Assembly: GCF_030548465.1 (NCBI RefSeq) | Contig: NZ_JAUOSF010000002.1 | Coordinates: 186,001-250,000, forward strand | DNA length: 64,000 nucleotides | Direction of reading: 5' to 3' | DNA from: Tamlana sp. 2_MG-2023 | GTDB taxonomy: Bacteria > Bacteroidota > Bacteroidia > Flavobacteriales > Flavobacteriaceae | Shown: piece by piece, positions 43,870 to 52,993 of the stretch | Layout: each line of letters starts with the position of its first letter | Numbering within the stretch: position 1 is the first letter of the stretch | The notes under the pieces: model-generated | The model's input: only the letters and a program-made list of their open reading frames with translations | What the model was told of the DNA's origin: nothing | Database searches by the model: none | Position numbers and translations under genes: made by a program

Positions 43870-45561
43870 ATGAGTGACGATAAAAAAATAATTTTTTCAA
43901 TGTCTGGGTTAACCAAGACATTTCCTAGTGCTAATACACCTGTACTTAAAAATATATATTTAAGTTTTTTCTATGGAGCCAAAATTGGGATTTTAGGTCT
44001 TAATGGTTCTGGAAAATCTACACTTTTAAAAATTATTGCAGGAGTTGATAAGAATTACCAAGGTGACGTGGTTTTTTCGCAAGACTATTCAGTTGGGTAT
44101 TTAGAGCAAGAACCTAAGCTTGATGATGATAAAACCGTAATGGAGGTAGTTCGTGAAGGTGCTGCTGAAACGGTTGCTATTCTTGATGAATACAATAAAA
44201 TTAATGATAGTTTCGGTTTGGAGGAAGTGTATTCTGATGCTGATAAAATGGAGAAATTAATGGCACGTCAAGCTGTTCTACAAGATCAAATTGATGCTGC
44301 AAATGCCTGGGAATTAGATACCAAATTGGAAATCGCCATGGATGCCTTAAGAACTCCAGATGGCGATAAAAAAATTGGCGTATTATCTGGTGGTGAAAAA
44401 CGACGAGTAGCACTTTGCCGTTTACTTTTAAAGGAACCAGATGTATTACTTTTGGATGAGCCTACTAACCATTTAGATGCAGAATCTGTACATTGGTTAG
44501 AGCATCACTTGGCACAATATAAAGGAACCGTAATCGCTGTAACGCACGATAGATACTTTTTAGATAATGTGGCCGGTTGGATTTTAGAGTTAGATAGAGG
44601 AGAAGGTATCCCTTGGAAAGGGAATTATTCATCTTGGTTAGATCAAAAATCTAAACGTATGGCGCAAGAAGGTAAATCGGCATCTAAACGTCAGAAAACT
44701 TTAGAGCGTGAGTTGGAATGGGTTAAACAAGGTGCTAAAGGCCGTCAAACCAAACAGAAGGCTCGTTTAAAGAATTATGATAAGTTGATGAGTCAAGATC
44801 AAAAACAGCTTGATGAAAAACTTGAAATATACATTCCTAACGGACCACGTTTAGGAACAAATGTAATTGAAGCTAAGGGCGTTGCGAAAGGTTATGATGA
44901 CAAACTGTTATATGATAATTTAAACTTCAACTTACCACAGGCAGGAATCGTTGGTATTATTGGTCCTAATGGTGCTGGTAAAACAACTATTTTTAGAATG
45001 ATTATGGGGGAGGAAACTCCAGATAAAGGTGAATTTACTGTTGGAGAAACAGCTAAAATCGCTTATGTAGATCAAAGTCATTCCAATATAAATCCAGATA
45101 AAACCATTTGGCAAAATTTTAGCGACGAGCAAGAACTTATTTTAATGGGTGGTAAAGAAGTAAATTCTAGAGCCTATTTAAGTCGTTTTAATTTCTCAGG
45201 TGGTGAACAAAATAAAAAAGTGAGTTTGTTGTCGGGTGGTGAACGTAACCGTTTACATTTAGCCATGACCTTAAAGGAAGAAGGAAACGTGTTGCTTTTA
45301 GATGAGCCTACCAATGATTTGGATGTAAATACACTAAGAGCCTTAGAAGAAGGTTTAGAGAATTTTGCTGGATGTGCCGTAGTTATTTCTCACGACAGAT
45401 GGTTCTTAGATAGAATTTGTACGCACATTCTAGCTTTTGAAGGCGATTCTCAAGTTTATTTCTTTGAAGGTTCTTTCTCTGAGTATGAAGAGAATAAGAA
45501 AAGTAGACTTGGTGGCGATTTAATGCCAAAACGTATAAAATATAGAAAGTTAGTAAGATAA
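43870..45561 (+). CDS. ettA: Energy-dependent translational throttle protein, ABC-F family
   Basis: 563 residues, two ABC ATPase domains without membrane segments. Walker A GLNGSGKST (first) and GPNGAGKTT (second), signatures LSGGEKRRVAL and LSGGERNRLHL, Walker B VLLLDEPTNHLD and VLLLDEPTNDLD. The inter-domain linker (KRQKTLERELEWVKQGAKGRQTKQKARLKNYD) is the arginine-rich P-site tRNA-interaction motif. EttA binds the ribosomal E site and gates translation in response to ADP/ATP. Terminator at 45569-45598. Confidence 0.96.
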   Translation: MSDDKKIIFSMSGLTKTFPSANTPVLKNIYLSFFYGAKIGILGLNGSGKSTLLKIIAGVDKNYQGDVVFSQDYSVGYLEQEPKLDDDKTVMEVVREGAAETVAILDEYNKINDSFGLEEVYSDADKMEKLMARQAVLQDQIDAANAWELDTKLEIAMDALRTPDGDKKIGVLSGGEKRRVALCRLLLKEPDVLLLDEPTNHLDAESVHWLEHHLAQYKGTVIAVTHDRYFLDNVAGWILELDRGEGIPWKGNYSSWLDQKSKRMAQEGKSASKRQKTLERELEWVKQGAKGRQTKQKARLKNYDKLMSQDQKQLDEKLEIYIPNGPRLGTNVIEAKGVAKGYDDKLLYDNLNFNLPQAGIVGIIGPNGAGKTTIFRMIMGEETPDKGEFTVGETAKIAYVDQSHSNINPDKTIWQNFSDEQELILMGGKEVNSRAYLSRFNFSGGEQNKKVSLLSGGERNRLHLAMTLKEEGNVLLLDEPTNDLDVNTLRALEEGLENFAGCAVVISHDRWFLDRICTHILAFEGDSQVYFFEGSFSEYEENKKSRLGGDLMPKRIKYRKLVR

Positions 45562-45568
45562 CATATTT

Positions 45569-45598
45569 AAAACGCTCACTGAAAAGTGGGCGTTTTTT
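45569..45598 (+). terminator. Rho-independent terminator after ettA
   Basis: Stem AACGCTCACT / AGTGGGCGTT with a GAAA loop and a T-tract. Confidence 0.9.
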
Positions 45599-45740
45599 AT
45601 TGATACAACTTCTTGTTTAAAATTACTGCAAAAGAAAATGATGATTTTCTGGTTTATAGGAAGCAGAAAAATATTGTATAGCCCATGGTACGATTTCCTT
45701 TTATGTTGAACTAGAAAGCAAAAAAGGCTATTTATTACGG

Positions 45741-46016
45741 TTATTTTATATGAGAAGAAGAATTGCTATCACCGTAGATATGGCCTTCAGTAAAATCTTG
45801 ATATGGTTTTTTATCATCATCCTCATTTTCTTTATTCATCTTATCATTTAAGGCTTCTAAACGTTCGTTTTCTTTTTTAAGCTGAAAGGATTTCCGAAGG
45901 CCTATAAATAATAATATTCCAAAGAAAATAAATATAATAATTAATATATTTATGATATCTAACTGTTTAGCAAAGAAAAGTGATACGGTTTTGGTAGATA
46001 GTTGAATAAGTAGCAT
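45741..46016 (-). CDS. Small single-pass membrane protein (hypothetical)
   Basis: About 91 residues, with an N-terminal helix (IINILIIIFIFFGILLFIGL) preceded by a short amphipathic segment, followed by a charged cytoplasmic coil (KKENERLEALNDKMNKENEDDDKK) and a serine/histidine-rich tail. Reading frame, composition and a stand-alone position suggest a real gene. No family recognised. The second in-frame ATG (46016) is taken as start; the first is three bases upstream. Confidence 0.6.
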   Translation of the reverse strand: MLLIQLSTKTVSLFFAKQLDIINILIIIFIFFGILLFIGLRKSFQLKKENERLEALNDKMNKENEDDDKKPYQDFTEGHIYGDSNSSSHIK

Positions 46017-46224
46017 CAAATATGCAAATTAGGATGATTATCACGTCAAATATAGAGTAATTTATTAAGTCAAAGCTTAGTAGTTAACGTAGTTTTAAGA
46101 CTAAGAGAATGAGATATCAGTTTTTTAATTTTTATAGTTTTAATATAATTATCATGAAAAATATAGATGCTTTTTTAAGAATTGTATTTGAGAGGAGTTA
46201 ATCAACATATAAAAATTGACATAA

Positions 46225-46809
46225 GTGGCAAACAAGAATATAAGTAACATAAAAAGTACATTACTTTCAGACAATTATTACATACTCAAAAAATTTAGTT
46301 TTGATTATTTAATGTCGAATGGTGAGTGGGTCACTCAAATGCGAGAGGTTTACGATCGTGGTGATGGCGCAGGTATTCTTTTGTATAATAAAATCAAGAA
46401 AACGGTGATTTTAACCAAGCAATTTAGAATGCCAACTTATTTGAATGATAATAAAGATGGGTTGTTGGTTGAAATTTGTGCAGGTATGTTAGATAAAGAC
46501 AATCCTGAAAAGTGTGTAATAAGAGAAACTGAAGAAGAAGTTGGTTACCGTTTAAAAGAAGTTAAAAAAGTTTTTGAGGCCTATTCTTCTCCTGGAGTTA
46601 TGACCGAAAAAATGCACTTTTTTATTGGTGAATATACCGATGATATGAAAGTAAGTGAAGGTGGTGGAGTAGAAGATGAACATGAAGATATTGAAGTGTT
46701 AGAAATGCTTTTTACTGATGCCGTGAACATGTTGAACAGTGGAGAAATTAATGATACCAGAACAATTGTACTTTTACAATATGCGCAGATTCATAAGTTA
46801 TTAGAGTAG
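46225..46809 (+). CDS. nudK: NUDIX hydrolase, GDP-mannose pyrophosphatase NudK type
   Basis: 194 residues. The Nudix box in NudK spacing reads AGMLDKDNPEKCVIRETEEEVGY, preceded by ILTKQFRMPTY and followed by EAYSSPGVMTEKMHFFIGEY, all features of NudK. Mg-dependent hydrolysis of nucleotide sugars such as GDP-mannose is expected. It starts with GTG at 46225; no ATG or TTG alternative near the conserved N-terminus. 21 bp before the GNAT gene. Confidence 0.88.
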   Translation: MANKNISNIKSTLLSDNYYILKKFSFDYLMSNGEWVTQMREVYDRGDGAGILLYNKIKKTVILTKQFRMPTYLNDNKDGLLVEICAGMLDKDNPEKCVIRETEEEVGYRLKEVKKVFEAYSSPGVMTEKMHFFIGEYTDDMKVSEGGGVEDEHEDIEVLEMLFTDAVNMLNSGEINDTRTIVLLQYAQIHKLLE

Positions 46810-46830
46810 TAAATAAAACCTTGGAGAGCA

Positions 46831-47385
46831 TTGAAATCCAATAATAAATATATTTTTAAATCTGTGAGACTTGGTTTTCGTAATTGGGATAAAAGTGATT
46901 TGGAAGCGTTTTCAAAATTAAATGCAGATCCAGAGGTTATGGCATATTTTCCAAAAACTTTAACTAGTAAAGAAACTGCTGATTTCATTGAACGACTTCA
47001 AAATCATTATATAAAAAACGGTTATAATTATTTTGCCACTGAAATTTTAGAAACAGGAGAGTTTATAGGCTTCATAGGATTGGCTCATCAGAATTATGAA
47101 AGCGATTTCACACCAGCAACAGACATTGGGTGGCGATTAAAACAGAGTGCATGGAGACAAGGTTATGCCACTGAAGGCGCAAAAAAATGTCTTGAGTTTG
47201 CTTTTGAAACTTTGAAACTAAATAAGATCATAGCCACTTGTACGGTCCAGAATTTTAAATCGGAGTTGGTTATGAAAAAGTTAGGCATGAAGAAATTAAC
47301 CGTTTTTAATCACCCAAACTTAAAGGAATACCCCGAATTTCAAAAATGCATTTGTTATGAAATTTCCAAAACCGACTATATATAA
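46831..47385 (+). CDS. GNAT-family N-acetyltransferase (RimJ/RimL-like)
   Basis: 184 residues. SVRLGFRNWDKSDLEAFSKLNADPEVMAYFPK and IGWRLKQSAWRQGYATEGAKKCLEFAFETLKLNKIIA (acetyl-CoA pyrophosphate loop region) are typical of RimL-type protein or small-molecule acetyltransferases. Target unknown. TTG 46831 start. Follows nudK by 21 bp and converges on hutG-like gene eleven bases away. Confidence 0.88.
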   Translation: MKSNNKYIFKSVRLGFRNWDKSDLEAFSKLNADPEVMAYFPKTLTSKETADFIERLQNHYIKNGYNYFATEILETGEFIGFIGLAHQNYESDFTPATDIGWRLKQSAWRQGYATEGAKKCLEFAFETLKLNKIIATCTVQNFKSELVMKKLGMKKLTVFNHPNLKEYPEFQKCICYEISKTDYI

Positions 47386-47396
47386 AGTGTTAAAAA

Positions 47397-48416
47397 TTAG
47401 GCTTTTACAGCCTTAATAAAATCTGTTATTAAATAAGTAAGGAGTTTTCCAACTTGATTGGCTTTCTTTTTTGTTGGGAGGGCTTCACATAAATGTAAAT
47501 AGGTCACTTTTTTTTGTTTCGAAAAGTGGTTTAAAAATTGTCTAGTTTGTTTAACACTAAATCCGCTAGGGGTCATGGCGCTACTTTGGATACCTTCAAT
47601 AGCATCACAGTCAATTTCAATTCCAAAAGGGGCTTCGCAAATAAATTCGCTAGCACGGTTAAGTTCTTTTTTAAACTTTAACTCATTTCTTACCTCTAAA
47701 GCTTCAAATGTGTTGTATTTCGTTTGTTTTGAAGTTTCCAATATTTTAAAAATACCATCTGAGGTATAATTTTCATGTAAACCAAAAACAAAGTAATGAT
47801 CGAGAAAACCTTCCGCGAAAGCGTAGCTAAATCCATTTCCGCTATGACGCCCTTCTTCAGTTCTAAAATCGGAATGGGCATCAAAATTAATAACATTCAT
47901 AGTGTGACCTAAAGCTAAACTAGCACCTTTTATGTTTCCGTAAGCATTATTGTGTCCGCCGCCAATAACAATCGGTTTCTTACCAGCCAAAATAATTTGA
48001 TAAATAACATGTGAGACGTAACTATCTATTTTGTCAACGAGGTTCCTTGCTTTTAGAATATCTTTCTTTTTAGAGGAGTTGAGTTTTTCTAAGGTTTTAA
48101 GTTCTGAAGAAAAATCTAAGTGTCCTAGAATTAAAACTTGATCTGCATGCGTAAAATCGTTACTCTGAATGTTTAATAGTGTTTTTAAAGTCGTTTCCCA
48201 AGTTTTTGAAGTTCCAGTATTTCCATGATTTGCAAAAACACCTACGTCTTCAGGCAGTCCTATGATTACAAATTCGACATCCAGATTTAAAAGTTGCTCG
48301 TATATATTATTGATGTTGGACAGCATTTTTACGTGTTGGCCAAACTTGGATTCTCCCAAGCGTTTGTTTAATAAGTTGTTACGTGTAGCATTGTTAAATA
48401 AAACTAGTTTATCCAT
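47397..48416 (-). CDS. Formimidoylglutamase (ureohydrolase/arginase family)
   Basis: 339 residues. Arginase-family metal ligands: IGGGHNNAYG, INFDAHSDFR, and GIEIDCDAIEG. Bacteroidota versions of this length are annotated formimidoylglutamase (HutG), which releases formamide from N-formimidoylglutamate in histidine degradation. The other hut genes are not in the window, so the pathway placement is inferred; agmatinase- or arginase-type activity cannot be excluded. Start ATG at 48416. Ends eleven bases before the GNAT gene's stop. Confidence 0.82.
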   Translation of the reverse strand: MDKLVLFNNATRNNLLNKRLGESKFGQHVKMLSNINNIYEQLLNLDVEFVIIGLPEDVGVFANHGNTGTSKTWETTLKTLLNIQSNDFTHADQVLILGHLDFSSELKTLEKLNSSKKKDILKARNLVDKIDSYVSHVIYQIILAGKKPIVIGGGHNNAYGNIKGASLALGHTMNVINFDAHSDFRTEEGRHSGNGFSYAFAEGFLDHYFVFGLHENYTSDGIFKILETSKQTKYNTFEALEVRNELKFKKELNRASEFICEAPFGIEIDCDAIEGIQSSAMTPSGFSVKQTRQFLNHFSKQKKVTYLHLCEALPTKKKANQVGKLLTYLITDFIKAVKA

Positions 48417-48523
48417 GAAATTAGAGTTTATGTATTAAAAATACATGTTAATTATTTTATAACCTTAATAAACCAAATATTAAAAATTACGTTTAACTTT
48501 ATCGAAATTAAAACAACAAAATT

Positions 48524-49408
48524 ATGGAAAATAACAAAACAAGTTCTGGATTAAAAATTGCTTTAGGTATAGCAATTGTTTTATTTTTAGGAACAGCATT
48601 TTATACTATGAACCTTTATAAGCAGTCTAACGACGACAAAAAAGAGTTGGTAGAACAAAAGCAATTAGTAATGAATGATTTAAACGCTATGGCTAAGCAG
48701 TATGATGATGCGATTAACGAAAGCGAAATTACTAACAACAATTTAATTGAAGCCAGAGGACGTATTCAAGGTTTAATAGATTCTTTAAAAATTTCTGAAA
48801 CGAACGTAAAAAGTTTATGGAGATATAAGCAAAAGTATGTTTCATTACAGAAAGAAATGGACGCTATCCTGGCTCAGAATGATTCTTTAAGAATTGAAAA
48901 TTCATACTTAGCGACTTCATTAGATAGTACGCGAGTTCGTTTAGAGGAGCGTACCGTGTTTACTGATTCTTTATTAGTTCAAAACAATGCGCTAGCTGAA
49001 GTTGTAGAAAATGCTTCAATATTAAATACTTTAGATTTAAAAGGATCTGGAGTTATTGAAAGAACTTCCGGTAAAGTTATCCCTACTGAACGTGCTAGAA
49101 GAGCAGATAAAATTCGTGTTTGCTTTACAGTAGCTAAAAACGCTTTAGTTCAAGCAGGAGATCAAGAATTATATGTTCAAGTTATTGATCCAAAAAATAA
49201 TACTTTAGGTCTTAACGAACAAGTAGAATTTGAAGATAAAATTTTAAACTATAGTATTATTAGTAAATTCAATTATGAAAATGCAAATTTAAATATTTGT
49301 GAATTCGTAGCTTTAAAAGGCGATGCTGATTTTGAAAAAGGACGTTACATTGTTAATGTTTTTAATCAAAAAGATTTAGTTTCAACTTCAGAGTTTACAT
49401 TAAAATAG
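48524..49408 (+). CDS. Membrane-anchored coiled-coil protein (hypothetical)
   Basis: 294 residues. An N-terminal membrane helix (IALGIAIVLFLGTAFYTMNLY) is followed by a long coiled coil (roughly residues 35-165, for example QKEMDAILAQNDSLRIENSYL) and a C-terminal beta-rich domain (~residues 170-294) with paired cysteines, e.g. RVCFTVAKNALVQAGDQELYVQVIDP and ENANLNICEFVALKGD. A conserved Bacteroidota-type envelope protein with no function I can name. Terminator at 49432-49464. Confidence 0.75.
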   Translation: MENNKTSSGLKIALGIAIVLFLGTAFYTMNLYKQSNDDKKELVEQKQLVMNDLNAMAKQYDDAINESEITNNNLIEARGRIQGLIDSLKISETNVKSLWRYKQKYVSLQKEMDAILAQNDSLRIENSYLATSLDSTRVRLEERTVFTDSLLVQNNALAEVVENASILNTLDLKGSGVIERTSGKVIPTERARRADKIRVCFTVAKNALVQAGDQELYVQVIDPKNNTLGLNEQVEFEDKILNYSIISKFNYENANLNICEFVALKGDADFEKGRYIVNVFNQKDLVSTSEFTLK

Positions 49409-49431
49409 TATTACGCAATACACTTAAAGCC

Positions 49432-49464
49432 AAAACCTCAAATGTTAGTTTGAGGTTTTTTTTT
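49432..49464 (+). terminator. Rho-independent terminator
   Basis: Stem AACCTCAAA / TTTGAGGTT with a six-base loop, followed by a run of T. Confidence 0.9.
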
Positions 49465-49604
49465 GTCTTTTTTTATTTATGTCTTAGATTGCTAAATGTT
49501 ACTAATTGTGATATTTTGTATATATTTAGATGAAATTTACACTTTATTATTTTGGTATGATCTCCCTCCCAATACCATATAAATAATTTTCAACTGATTA
49601 CATT

Positions 49605-50186
49605 ATGGATTCCAATTTTGTTTTTTTAAACACTTTTTTAGATGTCTCTGAAAAGACTTATAAACAGTTATTGAGTATATCTACTTTAAAGGAGCTTAAA
49701 GCGGGAACTCAAGTCTCTAAAACGGGAGAGGTGCCTACAAAAATTTACATGCTCGTTTCAGGAATGATGCGTGCTTATTTAAGTTCTGAAGAAGGGAAGG
49801 AGTACACTAAAAGCTTTTTTACACCATTTAGTTTTGTGGGGGCTTTTACAGGTTTAATTCAAAAAACACCGTCTAAATTAGTTTATGAAACTTTAACAGA
49901 CAGTAAAGTGTATGAATTAAATTTTATAGATTTTATGACGCTGTGTAAAAATGATATTAATGTGAGTATATTATATAACAGGGTCTTAGAACATATTTTT
50001 ATAAAGTATGAAGAGCGCCAATTGGAATTGATTTCACTGGATGCCACTGAGCGCTATTTAAAATTATGTAAAGAAATGCCTGATTTGGAAAGGCTAATAC
50101 CGCAGTATCAGATCGCAACTTATTTAAGCATCACACCCGTGCAATTAAGTAGAATCCGAAAAAAGTTAAAAAACATTAAAAAGTAG
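49605..50186 (+). CDS. Crp/Fnr-family transcriptional regulator
   Basis: 193 residues. The cNMP-binding beta roll (LKAGTQVSKTGEVPTKIYMLVSGMMRAYLSSEEGKEYTKSFFTPFS) is followed by a C-terminal helix-turn-helix (PQYQIATYLSITPVQLSRIRKKLKNIKK). No iron-sulphur cysteine set. Its ligand is unknown. It has no close relationship by position to the Crp/Fnr in the accessory region (33305); both belong to the same broad family. Followed by a gap holding a candidate small RNA. Confidence 0.88.
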   Translation: MDSNFVFLNTFLDVSEKTYKQLLSISTLKELKAGTQVSKTGEVPTKIYMLVSGMMRAYLSSEEGKEYTKSFFTPFSFVGAFTGLIQKTPSKLVYETLTDSKVYELNFIDFMTLCKNDINVSILYNRVLEHIFIKYEERQLELISLDATERYLKLCKEMPDLERLIPQYQIATYLSITPVQLSRIRKKLKNIKK

Positions 50187-50290
50187 GTTTTTAACTACTT
50201 TGTTATGTAGGTGTGCGTAGGGAAATGTTAAAATTTAAGGTTTTCTTAACATTATTAACAAATGTTAACACAAAGTTAACTTGTTAATTC

Positions 50291-50394
50291 TATATTTGAA
50301 TAGTTCATTAAAAGGAAAACTTTTGATGGAATACCAACTAACTAATTAACCAACCATAAAAAAAGCAGGTAATTTTAATTACCTGCTTTTTTAT
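50291..50394 (+). ncRNA. Candidate small RNA between crp and fumC
   Basis: A -7 element TATATTTG (50291-50298) is followed about 60 bp later by a strong terminator hairpin (50358-50394), so a transcript of roughly 90 nt starting near 50303 is predicted. It contains only a seven-codon ORF. No -33 element is clean, and several GTTAAC palindromes precede it. Could instead be an untranslated tail of the Crp/Fnr message. Confidence 0.35.
50358..50394. terminator. Bidirectional terminator between the small RNA and fumC
   Basis: Stem AAAGCAGGTAATT / AATTACCTGCTTT with a three- to four-base loop, A-tract before and T-tract after. Serves fumC on the minus strand and any plus-strand transcript. Confidence 0.9.
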
Positions 50395-50412
50395 TTATAA
50401 ATTCTGAAATTA

Positions 50413-51810
50413 TTATTTCAAACTTCCAACCATATCTTCTGGTTTTACCCAGGCATCATAATCTTCTGCAGAAACGTATCCTAATCTAACCGCTTCTTCT
50501 TTCAGCGTTGTTCCATTAGCATGAGCTGTATTAGCAATTTCAGCAGCCTTATAATAACCAATTTTAGGATTTAAAGCTGTTACAAGCATTAAAGAATTGT
50601 TCAATAAAGTATTAATAACCTCTTGATTTGGTTCAATACCTACGGCACAGTTTTCTTCAAAACTAACACAAACATCTCCAATCAATTGTGCTGACTGTAA
50701 TACGTTAGCTGCCATAACAGGTTTAAACACGTTTAATTCATAATGACCTTGCAATCCACCAACAGACACAGCAACATCGTTGCCCATAACTTGTGCGCAA
50801 ACCATTGTCATGGCTTCACATTGTGTAGGATTTACTTTTCCTGGCATAATAGAACTCCCTGGTTCGTTAGCAGGAATAATGATTTCTCCAATTCCTGAAC
50901 GTGGGCCAGAGGCCATCATTCTAATATCGTTAGCAATTTTATTTAAAGAAACCGCTAGTTGTTTTAATGCTCCATGTGTTTCAACAAGGGCGTCGTGAGC
51001 GGCTAAAGCTTCAAATTTATTCGGAGCTGTTATAAATGGTAAACCTGTAAAGTCAGCAATAAAATCAGCAACCATTTCACTATAACCTGCAGGCGTATTT
51101 AATCCTGTTCCTACAGCTGTTCCACCTAAAGCTAATTCACTTAAATGTGGTAATGTGTTTTCTAAAGCACGTAGACCATGGTCTAACTGTGCCACATATC
51201 CAGAAATTTCCTGACCTAGGGTAATAGGTGTCGCATCCATTAAATGGGTTCTGCCAATTTTAACAACATTACTAAACGCTTTAGATTTATCGTTTAAAGT
51301 GTTTCTTAACTGTTTTACTCCAGGAATCGTTGTTTCTACGATTTTCTTGTAAGCAGCGATGTGCATACCTGTAGGAAAGGTGTCGTTTGATGATTGTGAT
51401 TTATTAACATCATCATTAGGCTGAATTGTTTTTTCGCCTTCACCAATAACTTTTCCTGCTAATTGATGCGCTCTATTAGCAATCACTTCGTTTAAGTTCA
51501 TGTTACTTTGAGTACCAGAACCTGTTTGCCAAATCACCAATGGAAACTGATCATCATGCTTACCTTCTAAAATTTCATCACATACTTGAGAAATTAAATC
51601 ACGCTTCTCAGCATCCATAACACCTAATTTGCAGTTTGTGTGAGCAGCTGCTTTTTTCAAGTAAGCAAACCCGTATACAACCTCTAAGGGCATAGAAGCC
51701 GCAGGCCCAATTTTAAAGTTGTTTCTAGAGCGTTCTGTTTGTGCACCCCAAAGTTTATCGGCAGGTACTCGTACCTCGCCCATAGTGTCTTTTTCTATTC
51801 TATAACTCAT
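50413..51810 (-). CDS. fumC: Class II fumarate hydratase
   Basis: Converts fumarate and malate in the TCA cycle; iron-independent homotetramer. [18 protein letters not shown] (near residue 95), and the fumarase signature [17 protein letters not shown] near residue 315, with [13 protein letters not shown]-like residues, are all present. 465 residues is standard. Monocistronic, with a terminator downstream at 50358-50394. Confidence 0.97.
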   Translation of the reverse strand: MSYRIEKDTMGEVRVPADKLWGAQTERSRNNFKIGPAASMPLEVVYGFAYLKKAAAHTNCKLGVMDAEKRDLISQVCDEILEGKHDDQFPLVIWQTGSGTQSNMNLNEVIANRAHQLAGKVIGEGEKTIQPNDDVNKSQSSNDTFPTGMHIAAYKKIVETTIPGVKQLRNTLNDKSKAFSNVVKIGRTHLMDATPITLGQEISGYVAQLDHGLRALENTLPHLSELALGGTAVGTGLNTPAGYSEMVADFIADFTGLPFITAPNKFEALAAHDALVETHGALKQLAVSLNKIANDIRMMASGPRSGIGEIIIPANEPGSSIMPGKVNPTQCEAMTMVCAQVMGNDVAVSVGGLQGHYELNVFKPVMAANVLQSAQLIGDVCVSFEENCAVGIEPNQEVINTLLNNSLMLVTALNPKIGYYKAAEIANTAHANGTTLKEEAVRLGYVSAEDYDAWVKPEDMVGSLK

Positions 51811-52010
51811 TTTGAAAGTATTAAATTCTGTGTTGTAAAGTTACGGTTTTTACCAGTTTTTAAGAACAGTATTCATGTAAATTTTGGATTACTTTTTTAA
51901 CATTTATATAACGATTTTGAACCCATTAAAAAATATAAAATAAGTAACTTAGCTTACATGAGTCACTTAGGTGGTTCGAGTGAATTAAAATAAACTAAAT
52001 AGATAATATT

Positions 52011-52652
52011 ATGGCAACAATTAGATTAGGAGATGAAGCTCCAAATTTTACGGCTGAATCTACAGAAGGCACTATTAATTTTCATGAATGGCTAGGGGAT
52101 AGATGGGGTGTCTTATTTTCGCACCCAGCTGATTATACACCTGTTTGTACAACGGAATTGGGTACCGTAGCTAAATACAAAGCTGCATTTGATAAAAGGA
52201 ATGTGAAAGTGGTTGCATTAAGCGTAGATGGTGTAGGTTCACATCATGGTTGGATTAAAGATATTAATGAAACACAGGAAACAACAGTTAATTTTCCAAT
52301 TATAGCTGATGAAGATCGAAAGGTTTCAGAATTATATGATATGATTCATCCTAACGCAGATAGTAATCTTACAGTACGTTCAGTATTTGTTATCGGTGCC
52401 GATAAAAAAGTAAAATTGATGATTACATATCCGGCATCTACAGGAAGAAATTTCGAAGAACTTTTACGAGTTATAGATTCCCTGCAATTAACGGCTTATC
52501 ACAAAGTAGCAACTCCAGCGAATTGGAGAAATGGTGAAGATTGTGTTATTGTTCCTTCTGTTGCTACGGCAGATATACCGAGTATATTCCCTAAAGGGTT
52601 TGAAGAAATTAAGCCTTACCTGAGAACAACACCGCAACCCAACTTAAATTAG
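52011..52652 (+). CDS. Peroxiredoxin, Prx6 (1-Cys) type
   Basis: 213 residues. The peroxidatic cysteine is in SHPADYTPVCTTELG (residue ~46), with the conserved arginine later in NLTVRSVFVI. The Prx6/AhpC-TSA C-terminal extension (ATPANWRNGEDCVIVPSVA...FPKGFEEIKPYLRTT) fits the 1-Cys group. It reduces hydrogen peroxide or organic peroxides in the cytoplasm. A monocistronic gene, upstream of the small membrane protein at 52747. Confidence 0.93.
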   Translation: MATIRLGDEAPNFTAESTEGTINFHEWLGDRWGVLFSHPADYTPVCTTELGTVAKYKAAFDKRNVKVVALSVDGVGSHHGWIKDINETQETTVNFPIIADEDRKVSELYDMIHPNADSNLTVRSVFVIGADKKVKLMITYPASTGRNFEELLRVIDSLQLTAYHKVATPANWRNGEDCVIVPSVATADIPSIFPKGFEEIKPYLRTTPQPNLN

Positions 52653-52684
52653 TTGAAAACTCTGTTAATAAATTTTATATTGAT

Positions 52685-52716
52685 TTTGTATAACAAAGGT
52701 CTTTACATTATATTTG
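52685..52716 (+). promoter_or_regulatory. Promoter of the 57-residue membrane protein gene
   Basis: TTTG at 52685-52688, a 20-bp spacer, then TATATTTG at 52709-52716, the best promoter match in the window. The predicted start site is about 25 nt before the ATG at 52747. Confidence 0.7.
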
Positions 52717-52746
52717 CGACAGATTTTATAACCGACACTTTACATT

Positions 52747-52920
52747 ATGTTTGATTTTGATCAATATTTAGGCTTTTTAGCATTTCTAACCATTTTAACT
52801 TTAGGTTTTTGGTTACTGATTTTTTTATTAACTTTTGTAGTACCTTACTGGATTGGAGGGTCTTTAATTGAAAAATTTAAAGAAATGAAAGAGGAAAAGA
52901 AAGCTAAGCGCAACGCTTAA
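52747..52920 (+). CDS. Small membrane protein (57 residues, unlisted)
   Basis: ATG 52747 to TAA at 52918-52920 gives 57 residues, below the usual size cut-off. One or two hydrophobic helices (FLAFLTILTLGFWLLIFLLTFV and the following VPYWIGG) precede a lysine/glutamate-rich tail, EKFKEMKEEKKAKRNA. It has its own consensus promoter and is followed by a terminator at 52935-52973, so it is a real, separately transcribed gene. Function unknown. Confidence 0.75.
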   Translation: MFDFDQYLGFLAFLTILTLGFWLLIFLLTFVVPYWIGGSLIEKFKEMKEEKKAKRNA

Positions 52921-52934
52921 TAACATAATTTGAT

Positions 52935-52973
52935 ATAAAAAAAGAGCTTAATTTTAAATTAAGCTCTTTTTTT
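52935..52973. terminator. Bidirectional terminator
   Basis: Stem AAAGAGCTTAATTT / AAATTAAGCTCTTT with flanking A- and T-tracts; serves the small membrane gene (+) and the receptor gene (-). Confidence 0.9.
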
Positions 52974-52993
52974 ATGCGTTGGTTTTTCTGGAA

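Noticed and set aside
46154-46201. Small ORF starting MKNIDAFLRIVFERS
   Set aside because: Only 15 codons, no conserved feature and no terminator; likely chance in AT-rich DNA.
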